A DNA stretch of 64,000 bases from Pseudeuparius sepicola (taxonomy: Eukaryota > Arthropoda > Insecta > Coleoptera > Anthribidae). Every line of letters begins with the position of its first letter. Position 1 is the first letter of the stretch. The position numbers and the translations under genes were made by a program. The DNA lies in contig OY987307.1 of assembly GCA_963920635.1 (NCBI GenBank), forward strand, positions 17,561,735 to 17,625,734. Reading direction: 5' to 3'. This document shows positions 54,670-64,000 of the stretch, in pieces. A model generated the notes under the pieces. The model worked only from the letters and a program-made list of their open reading frames with translations. It did no database searches and was not told the DNA's origin.

Positions 54670-56890
54670 GTGAGTGTAGGGCAATTAGTAAATCACACGG
54701 ATAAACCTATTTAGGAGCAATACCGTGAACTCACATTTGTTCAGCGCTCTTGGCCATAGCGGTGTTTTTCTTTAAAGACATGTGCATGCGCCCGCCTCTA
54801 CATCGGTTCGAACCAAAGTCAATCGATTGCAGAAAAACATGCAGTCTAAAAAGTCAGCGCCGGTACGAGCGACGCCAACGCGGTCCCAACTGTTCCCAAC
54901 TGCTTTCGACCAACCCAGTTAAGAAGTTGCGGTCGATTAGTAAAACTAAAACTGCTTAATTCTTCTCACCTCCCTCTACCTAAGCGAACATAAAATTGAA
55001 GGCAACTAAAAGGAGTTGTTGCGGAAAATTAATATTACGCAAAGAAGAGGCCCTGTTTCTGTTAGGACAGGAAGCAAAAACGATAATTTCCGACTACGAA
55101 ACTTGCAGACACAAACTCTGCCACATGCTGCTCGTTCATTTTGAATTATGACGGAATTCCTAAAACAACTCATTCCAGGCGCAAAAACACTTCAGTACCT
55201 CTAGAAATTAAAATACGCGCATTCGCAGTACCTATTACATAATTATTCCCAACATTTAAATTTCGCAAAAGTTCTCTTGGAAAGATGATAGACACAGGTT
55301 GTGACCTGTCTTCACTCACTGTAATGTTCTGAACAACTCAAGAGGATTATTTTATACGCATAGGGGTTTGTGGTCACTCCACCCATCACAATAATACCTC
55401 TTAAGGCAACATTCTCACTTTGGAATTATTTTCTATATAATACAAGTTTTATCATATTGACGCCGAATTTCTGAACTCTATTATACCGAAAAAATAAAGC
55501 TCGCATCACGGGACCACTTGCCCATTTTTGTTTATCATTTATTTTTAACGCGGTGTGATAAAACTCCTATTATATTTTTTCAACATCGTCGCGTCTACCA
55601 TCGCCTTTGAAATACGGCAACACAATACTTCTGCGAAGGAGTCGGCTCACAAAATCAGTTAGCCAACGCGTTTTGTGCCTGTTTCTATAGTAATTAAAGT
55701 TAACTGCGAATTTGGGCTACCATACAGACCTCATTTTTTAGACCGCTGGCAAGTTTTTTCCGCCGGCTCAGAGAGCTCAGTGGCGTTTCGTATGTTCGGG
55801 AGTTAACGTGTGCAAAATGAGTAAACGGGGAGGAACGTTGCATTCTCAAGCTCGAGAAATAATTGCCAATGTTATAAGGGTTTGCCTTCCTCCATAATCT
55901 AAGGCATCACCGTTAAGAATAATATTAACAATAAATTAAATAACAATTATATGAAAATTAAGTCAGTGAGTTACACAAAATTGAGCTACGCCCCTAAACT
56001 GTGACTAATTCTATAATATTTGCGAGTTCTTCCCCCTTACGTCGCACGCATTCTACCGTAAGGAGAACTATACATACATGCTTTTCTTCTCCCTACATTC
56101 CCACATTATATACCATACGATTTACCTATATGAACAACAACGAACCTTATAAAACCCAACCTGCCATAAAATTGAAACTACCGTCACGAGCACTGCCCTG
56201 TGTTCCCCTATAAATTTAATTACTTTACTAGCTTCCGGCCAAGCAGTAAAGGGTGGGCCATTAGCTAAAACCGCTCGATTCTTCTCGCCCCCCGCTTAAG
56301 TGAACTTAAACTACCTCCAAGAATATTTCCGTCCCTTACAGACCCATCTACGATCAAGTAATTACCTTTGATTAATCTAAAGGGAATGTTACGGTCGGGG
56401 TCTAGCATAACGTCTCATTAATAATTAGTGGAGTCAACGTAGACGAAAAATGGTGTTAATTGGGAATTAATTAGGGAAGTCATGGATTTGAATAAAACCT
56501 TTTGAAACACCTTCAAACATACTTTTATTTAAAAGTCCGCAGGTTGGAAAAGTGGGCTTTTTTTAAAAAATTAAAAAAACTCAAAAAATCAATTTTTCAC
56601 CGAAATTTCTCAAAAATCGTCTACAATTAATTGTAGAATCATTATTTTTCAATGAAAATGTATATTTTTTTATGTTTTTTGAGATGCTGATTATGAATAT
56701 GAAGTAAAAAAATAAAAACAAAATGACGCCTAGTACAAATCAAGTTGAATGAAAGAATAATGGAATTTTCTTCAAGATTTCGTGAAATTTATTGCAGGTA
56801 TTCATGATGAAACTTAAAACGTATCTTGAGATGCTGATTGAAAGTGAAATTCTAGCTATTTACGAAAAGCTCAAGCAGATTTTTATTTAT
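54670..56890. other. Sparse region with weakly repeated GC-richer patches
   Basis: CTTCTCACCTCCCTCTACCT... at about 54961 and CTTCTCGCCCCCCGCTTAAG at about 56281, each preceded by CTAAAACYGC, suggest one diverged repeat pair. The 56340-56490 stretch has ATTAATAATTAG and GGGAATTAATTAGGG. No gene is recognised. Confidence 0.35.
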
Positions 56891-56899
56891 TCTTGGCAT

Positions 56900-57540
56900 G
56901 CTTGACCACGGAAATCTTTGAAAACAAATACCTACCATCAAATAACATGTTAATCATTATTATTTTGGCGATAACTCCGAAACTAATGAAGATATCGAAA
57001 TACCAAAGTATTTTTTGTTGTAAATGTAATCTACTTTTCGATTATAACAGAATAAATATGTCATTGAATTTAAAATTTCGGAGAAAATTGTAATAAAAGA
57101 AAATTTTTTCGAATTGCGCCCTCTAGCGGTGACCACGAAATTCGAAATGATCTTACTGGACAATCATTTCATAGAAGAAGGAACGATCTCTTCAACAAGC
57201 CCAAATTCAACCAATTCGGTTAAACCAAACCGGAGTTAGCAGCATTTTTTCAAGTCTAGGTTTATCCGCCCGTCTCACGTCTATTTGAAGAGCAAAATGT
57301 TCAGAATTTGCTGAAGAGTGCAATAAAATTATTGTTGATATTCATTAGTTTTTTTTTTAGAAAACTCATTTTTCAAATTTCCTGTTGCGAATACGCCCCC
57401 TAGCGGCTGACCTACAAACTTAAAAATAATTTCCAGCGATTTTTCGTGAGCATATTACTTAAGAAGATTCTTTCCCAAAGCTCCACGACTATTAATTCCT
57501 GAGATATGGTACCTCTTCACCCTTAATGAAACACCCTCTA
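56900..57540. repeat. MITE-like segment ending ACACCCTCTATAT
   Basis: Contains the second copy of the 44617 repeat (to about 57145) and finishes with GAAACACCCTCTATATA at about 57528, a variant TACAGGGTGTTTC terminus. A facing CCTTTTGAAACACC lies at about 56500. Confidence 0.5.
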
Positions 57541-57556
57541 TATATCTTGGATTTTC

Positions 57557-57570
57557 GGGGGGGGGGGGGG
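57557..57570. repeat. G14 homopolymer
   Basis: Fourteen consecutive G followed by (TA)n. A C14 run lies at 60129-60142. Both are prone to length error. Confidence 0.9.
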
Positions 57571-57574
57571 TATA

Positions 57575-60500
57575 TATATATAGGCTGTGCCATTCGTCAT
57601 TCGTCCCCACGTCAATACAAGTTGTGCTTCAAGGGAACAGAATGACATCTGCCGACTACCTGCCGAAAAGGGGGTGGAGGGACATAACCGAAAATCTGGC
57701 AACCACACGCGCTGAGAATTTACAGGGGAACCAAATGAGTAGTAGACCAAAAGGATCTCTGATTGCTTTAAAATGTAAATAGTTTTATCTCCCCTTGCTT
57801 ATATATCTATGGTCTCATCCCAGTAAGAAACCTCCTTCAGCTTGATTCTTGGATTTAAAAATAAGAAAAATTGAGTTCTGCGTTTCGGGAAATTAATTAT
57901 AACGCGGTTTACTGCAAAAATAAACGAGAAAAAAAGATAAATATATTGAAATAACTTATGCTATCAAAAAACACACGTTTCAAGCTTCACAAAAGTCAGC
58001 TATTGAGTTTCAATATCTAATTTTATGCGGATATTATGAGCGTTTGAAATAAATATTGAATATATACGATAGCAAGAATTTATGAAAAATCTCTATGTTC
58101 AAAGTGAAAAAAGAAACAAACAAGATTTTATATCGTAATCTTATATTTATATTAATCTTTCAAAAGTACATACATTTATTAGAAACATTCTGTAATATTG
58201 CTCAAAAATATTCTAAATTGACCAAGTAACGTCAATTATTGTGAATATACATGAAATTTTGATCAAGGCCAATTTTACAATAATATGACAGGCGTATCCC
58301 TTCATGGAAATTAATGCTACAAGATTTTTTTAATTGCTTTACGGTGTCACTTTCCAATAAACTTTGTTGCATATGAATTACTTGTGTGCGTAAAAAGTTA
58401 TTACTGTTTAACTGTCTCGCGCTCCACGCGCCGCTCTCAATTTCGGCTGAAGCATGAAAACGTATGATCTTAGAAAAATTCTCATTCATTACTTAATTAT
58501 TTTACAAAAAAAATGCAAATAAATTTTTTTTTTAGAAAATAATGCTTATTAAATAAGTTATTAACAAAAAAACCTATATTTTTGGCAGTTATTGTTAAAT
58601 AAAAAAAATCGCACACTATTTTGCGCTGCGGACTCTTCGGATTTTGGTTTAAGACATCAAAACGAACACATTCCAACAAAATCTAAAACTCCCGGAATTT
58701 GTTCGAAGTTATTTTCCTGGTTGACTCCACTAAATATATAAAAAGAGACTGCGTCTGTTTCTATTGGGAACAGGGGTGTAAAAACTATAACTTACAAGGA
58801 GGGGACTTGTAGACAACGATGTGAAAAAATAAGTAGCTCACAAACTTACAAAACGTTTCTACATATTGACATATTGACATAGAAAATTTAGAAGCTTGCT
58901 TCAGTGCAGTTCTAAACTAGGTCGGACTCTATTAGTAGGTAACCAAGAAAATTGTCATTTCAGCATAAAAATTCCGAACCAAACTTATTTACATGCCCAC
59001 TTCTGCTCATTATACAATAAAGTGGTTGCCAAAAAACGACGTGAATAATAGTGTGAATACCTACCTAGTCCAGTAATTTCATTTTTTTGTTTTTGGCAAA
59101 ATTTTGGATTTAGGGTCCTGGATCGATTCTGAACAACTTTTTTTAGAACATTTTTTTTGAAAAAAAAAAAGCCTAATATGACTCTCGGATTTTTAGCTTC
59201 GATTGAGGCATCGCAGGTGGCTTTGACTTTGAAGTATACAACTAATTTTTGGGAAATAAGTAGGCAACAATGCCGTCTACCTTTGGAAAAATTTCGTTCT
59301 GGTCGGTTAAAAATTAAAGAAATCATAAGGTTGTTTCACTCTTAAGTGAAACACTCTGTATAGAAAGCTTTTATCCGAGTTATCGACCATCAACCACTTG
59401 CAGGTTTTCCGCCATCTTGAATTTGGGGGTAAATTAGTTTTTCGCCGATAACAGTGGACACATTTTTGAAGGAAAAAAAGGTGCTCTGCAAATTTGTGTT
59501 CTTGACATTTTGTTGAATTTTGCATATAAATATAACAAGTTATGAGAAATTAATCGAAAAAAACGGGTTGCATTTTTTCACATCTAATATCTTTTGAACT
59601 CGGATTTTGTTGTAATTTACACCTTATGTGGACACACTGTATGTTTTAAATCTTTGAATCCTATTCTAGTCCATGTCTTATCCACTGCTTCTTCTTTGTA
59701 AAATAGTAAACAGGGAAAACAAAACAGTACATTTAATATGTCGCATCCGCATAATATCCACTTGTTCTTGTTGTATATATTTGAAGAAAAGTGTCGAGTT
59801 GAATTGCAACTTGCATTTTTATTCTGTTGAGATAATTGTATATCTGGAGTTGGTCTCCCAAGAGTTTTTATTTCAACTTTTTCGCCCAACGAAAGACTTA
59901 AAATGTTACCTTTCAAAATGTCCTACGCACTATTTTTCATTTTGTTTATTTATTACCAGTATCCAGTATAGAACACTACACAACGCGAGCACCGTTCAGA
60001 CGACGAATCACGCGTGAACAGACAGACCAGACGCGGCGCGGAACTAAAAAGCAAAAGCCTTCAGTTCGACGGAAAGACTCTCCGCCCCAGATGGAGCATC
60101 TAGCGTGGACCAGTCGCGCCCCTCCGTGCCCCCCCCCCCCCCTACGCCCCCCTCGCGATAGCTTTGTCCACTCCATTTGCGCTATTTCTCTTTGAACAAC
60201 AACAACTACGAGCCGGACACCGTTGCCAAATGTATCAGAATCGACTTTATTCTCAATTTAAATTTAATGAGAGGTGTCGTATAATTGACAACCTTGTCGT
60301 CAATAGCGATCGGAGTAGGGAGAGATAGAAGGCAGCTAATTACCCAGGAAGATGCATTCCAAACATGATATATACTGGGTGTATCGTGATCGCGATTCCG
60401 AGCATTCCTGCGAAGTGTCTGATTAAATTGCAAGATTGCCCGAACTGTAAGTTGTTATGGGTTGTTTTGTTTAATGATTGAATATTATTAGTTGGTCGGT

Positions 60501-61430
60501 TGGCATCTTATTGAATTGGAAATTTACTGCTGCGGCACAAAATGTCTTAAGAGATTTAGTCTTCAGATTCATTTTGTATGCTTTATTAAACTATATATGC
60601 GTATAATTTGGAACGACACTGTATTCCCTGGATTTTGGAAACTACATCCCACCTTAATCCTCCCCAAACGCCCAAGTGTTAACGTAAATTTTGCGGGTAG
60701 ACCGTCGGCCGGTATTTTTCTCGGCGGACCGCACCGGGCTTTTCGGATTAAGCTGCGAATAATTAATTCTGTAAATACTTGCCGGACTCCGGCTTTATCT
60801 AGTGCGGTCCCCGGTCCCATGGCTAATCCAGATCCACCTAATTTCTTAAACTAAAGTTCCGTTTTTGTGCGCTTTCCACTGATATTTATTAAGTAGTAAG
60901 GTACGTTGCATGACCGCGCACTGAGGGTTACAAACGGTTTGCATCAAATACCTAAGGGTAAACTTTGAGCTCTTGAAAAAAGTTTTTCGTATATATCCTT
61001 TTCTCAATTTTGAAACGAAGACTTATTTAGGCACCAACTGTGTTTTGTTTATTTATAAGGATCATACCAACGATTTATAGGAATAGATGACTCACGGTTA
61101 TACAAATAACACTGTTTTGTTTTGCTTCTACATTAGCCGGTCGGGGCGGAAGAAGACGGGGTAATTTGTTTACATTAGCATTTCTAAATTCAGTCTTTCC
61201 TATTTTGTAATAATAAATAGTTTTTTGATAGACTTGTATGTCGTATACATATATGCTTTGAGATACTTATATTTACAAAATAACCTAAATCGTATAAAAA
61301 ACTGGAAACCTTGAATGTGCCAACCATAACATCTTTTTAAAATCATGAAACAAAACAAGTTGCCTTTGGTAATGTGTCTATTCCTATAAAGGGTGGTCCA
61401 AACTTTTTCAGCAATACTTTAAAAATAGTG
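57575..61430. other. Long sparse region, no recognised gene
   Basis: The longest frames (up to 120 codons at 60492-60854) overlap others on the opposite strand and show no domain. AACACTCTGTATAG at about 59348 is an isolated MITE end. The 59990-60220 and 60640-60850 patches are GC-rich. I cannot assign any of this. Confidence 0.35.
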
Positions 61431-61434
61431 TCAC

Positions 61435-61870
61435 AACTGAGTGCCTTCACACGGGGCCTCTATCATGTGTCGCACTACTTGTGTGTGCCGGAGGGTTGGA
61501 CTGACCCTCACGGCATGCCGGGATCACTGGGTGCGGGAGTCTCGAAGCGCAGATTGAAGAAGACAGCAGGTACAAAGTAGGGTGATGTTTATTCTTCCAC
61601 TCACAGATATGCCTCTAACAGTATCTGGACCATGGCGGGGGTAGCGCGGACTGTGGACCGACGCGACCGATACTACGTGGAAGTGACCGGGGCGCGAGCT
61701 GCGAGCTTACCCACTGACGACTTCAACAGTGCTCGAGGCGCTGTCGTCTGCCCCTCGGAGCCCGACCTGAACAAGGAGGCTACTCAAGCGGGGTCCATTG
61801 CCAGGTCAGACCACCGAGGGTGGTCAGTGATCAAGTAGCTGCTAATAAGCGGGGCTTACTGATGCCCAGC
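61435..61870. other. GC-rich island of unknown nature
   Basis: Composition changes sharply to GC-rich, with many CG dinucleotides, for about 430 bases, then returns to AT-rich. A frame starting in good eukaryotic context (GGACCATGG at 61629) runs 68 codons to 61838, with no recognised domain. It could be an exon, an LTR/UTR of a retroelement or a recent insertion. No inverted or direct terminal repeats were seen. Confidence 0.35.
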
Positions 61871-61874
61871 TTGT

Positions 61875-63315
61875 GGGTGGTGCCGAATTTATACTAGCAG
61901 ATTTTGCCGACTAGGCGTTTGGACTTTGATCTATCTAGTGTTTATCTTATTGAACAATCCTTGTATGTTTTGTTATTGATTGTCCCCTGTATTTATAAAT
62001 TTGTATAATGTTATCTTTACTTGTTATGATTTAGTAGAAATGAGTTTGAATGGTTTGGTCATCGGTCCACAGATGTCACTTTGTTGACAATAGAATGAAT
62101 GTCAATTTTATATAATGTTCTAATTTTAAGAAATATCTAAAGATGGTAATCTAAAAAGTACAGAAACGTACGTAATACATGGAAGAAAAAAATAAATGTT
62201 CTGTTATTTTGGTCAAATTCACAGTATAATTGATTCTTCGAATCTTACAAGTATCCTAATATCTCACAGAGTAGTTTTGTCGTTTTAAACTCACAATGGT
62301 CAAATATATAGGTGGCGGAACAATAAAATATAACTTTGTTACCACTTTTGTCTCCATACCATGAAATATAAAAGAATATTCTTGCTCACGGCATGATGAT
62401 GAGCCAGCATTGTTAACAATAAATTTACCACCGGTTAATTGACGTAACATTTTATCTTCATATTAACTTCCGAATGTTTTTCTTTCATTTAAACTGTTTG
62501 AACTTGAACATTTGACAAATTTTCGCCTGTGGCCCAATTTTTTACCACGAAACTTTTTTATTTCTACAAAGTACCGCTCTTTAGGTACCTATCCCCCACT
62601 TCTCAAATGTGTGCTGCCCTTGTCAGGAAAGTCGTTTGCCCTTCCTAAAGTTTCCGTCTGGCTATGGCCCTGTTCGCTAGGGAAGTTCGCTTGGGACTAC
62701 CAATCCTGGATTTAATTATTTCCCGAGTAAGCACAAGTCGATCCTGCGGTTAAAACAGTTTACGACTCCCCTGAAATAATCCCTGAATTTTCGCAACTGC
62801 ACGTGAACTTTTGCGAATTAATCAAGAATTTAAAAGTCAAGGCATTGCACCCCTTTTCTATCTAGAATCGTAAAGTTATTCATTCCTTGCGAGTATCGGC
62901 GTTGTAATTTATAGTTCTTCCGTCCTCCCCTAACAAGAACGAGCGCCGCCCGTTTGTTCAATATTAATTAGCAACGTTATGCTACAGCCAGGCCGCAACA
63001 GTTCCTTTAAGATTAATCAAGGGCAATTACTCGGCCGCAAGGGACCGAAATAATTTTGGGGGTGGCTAAGATGTGAAGAACGGAACAGTTTTAGCTAATG
63101 GTTCGTATTTTCCTGTTATAGGGTCAAAAGCTAGTAGCAAACGGGTGTCCAGAGCGGCATTTCCACGAACACGACTGCTGTGTATTAGCTAAGTAGCTGG
63201 GTGAATAAATTTAGACAAAAATAGTCAAGGAAATAAGGCGGTGACAGATTTAATATAAAGGCCGAGAATATACAGGAACTCTTTGTTCTATCTGATATTT
63301 TCAGATTGAGTTGTA
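61875..63315. other. Non-coding; GC-richer patch at 62890-63060
   Basis: The 62890-63060 patch contains CAATATTAATTAGCAACG and AAGATTAATCAAGGGCAATT and is not repeated in the window. No gene is recognised. Confidence 0.35.
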
Positions 63316-63319
63316 TTTA

Positions 63320-63606
63320 TACAGGGTATCCCAACAAAAACTTGACCCCCCCAAAACAAAATTCTAAAAACGATACATCACTGTATTCGCAATAAAAAGG
63401 GCTTTAAAATGATGCGCCACAAGGGGGCCATTTGAAATTTTAAAGTTGGGGTTGCTAGGGATTAGGGGGATGAACATATCGGGTTGGCTTGACTGTCAAA
63501 AAAGCTCCCCCAAAAACAAAAATCGACGGGTCTCGGCGAATTTTCAAATATCTTTCGGTTTTCGAATTTTTTGGGGGGAGGTCATGTTTTCGTTGGGATA
63601 CCCTGA
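63320..63606. mobile_element. Short TACAGGGTATCCCAAC MITE
   Basis: TACAGGGTATCCCAACAAAA at 63320 is mirrored by CGTTGGGATACCCTGA to 63606. Further inner pairing includes TTGACCCCCC against GGGGGGAGGTCA. About 287 bp, non-coding. The overlapping frames on both strands (63446-63703) are artefacts of the palindrome. Confidence 0.8.
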
Positions 63607-63609
63607 TGA

Positions 63610-64000
63610 AGGTTGTAGGAAATTTTCTCGCGATCTCGATGCACTGATCAGAAAAACAGTTGAATGTCGTATTTTCAGATACAAACAAAACATATTTGTT
63701 TAATGAATAACTCTCTATATATTATTGAATTTTTTCATATATTCGCTCCAGCCGTTTTTACAACGCAAGGCTTTCAAACACATTTTTAGACATGTATGTA
63801 TATTGTACGAGGCCTACGATAAAGACAGGCCGTGACGCGCAAAAATCACGTGACCATCTGTCACATAACTGAAAGCGGCAGCTTGGGTTTTGAGAAGTTT
63901 TAAATGTTTAAAGTGTTTTTAAACGTCTAGTTTATATTTTAGAAACAAGCTTGTGTCTAGTGCGCGTGTGTCCTGGCGGAGGGGAACCGCCCAGGTGTTA
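63610..64000. other. No recognised feature
   Basis: No coding motif or repeat partner was identified up to the window edge. Confidence 0.4.

Noticed and set aside
59157..60854. Frames of 100-120 codons (59673, 60492 plus; 59617, 60569 minus)
   Set aside because: Opposite-strand overlaps and no recognisable motif; length is within chance for this much sequence.
1..64000. CRISPR arrays, rRNA genes, bacterial operons
   Set aside because: No regularly spaced short repeats with unique spacers, no rRNA core sequences and no operon-like coding strings were seen.

Overview
The window looks like gene-poor, repeat-dense nuclear DNA from an insect (or close arthropod relative). It is AT-rich and has no bacterial-style gene packing. 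Every protein similarity I can recognise by eye belongs to a eukaryotic mobile element: mariner/Tc1-type transposases, a DD82E transposase, non-LTR and Ty3/gypsy reverse transcriptases, and THAP-type zinc fingers. I found no complete host gene. The sequence is therefore probably intergenic or a very long intron. The insect order cannot be fixed from the sequence alone.

Layout. 1-8 kb: half of a DD82E (Sailor-like) transposase, a short deleted mariner, and a nearly complete mariner with about 365-bp inverted repeats whose transposase is broken by one extra base in a homopolymer. 8-13 kb: an antisense tRNA-derived repeat head and a locally duplicated repeat. 13-22 kb: a decayed LINE reverse transcriptase, four palindromic elements ending in TACAGGG (or a close variant), and a dead Tc1 gene. 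22-27 kb: local tandem duplications, a cluster of ACAC/GTGT dyads and a gypsy reverse-transcriptase scrap. 27-31 kb: tRNA-like sequences and a 1.29-kb non-autonomous hAT element with an exact 8-bp target-site duplication. 32-40 kb: three THAP-domain remnants, a 322-bp pentanucleotide microsatellite and the first of two copies of a 0.5-kb hAT-type element. 40-51 kb: further palindromic elements, a dispersed repeat of about 250 bp present four times, and an E-box-dense segment. 52-64 kb: the sparsest part, with some higher-GC islands that could be old conserved non-coding DNA.

The most unusual observation is a set of very small palindromes (22-46 bp) that sit between perfect or near-perfect short direct repeats, usually 7 bp. 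Three belong to one sequence family (CACAGACC...GGTCTGTG at 12071, 29678 and 53927), each with its own duplicated target. Four others (7715, 18814, 33004, 45592) have unrelated palindromes but the same architecture. They look like insertions far smaller than ordinary MITEs.

Functionally the window records successive transposition: autonomous-type mariner, Tc1 and hAT families, their internally deleted derivatives, and nesting (a micro-palindrome inside the hAT element, and the hAT element inside an older repeat).
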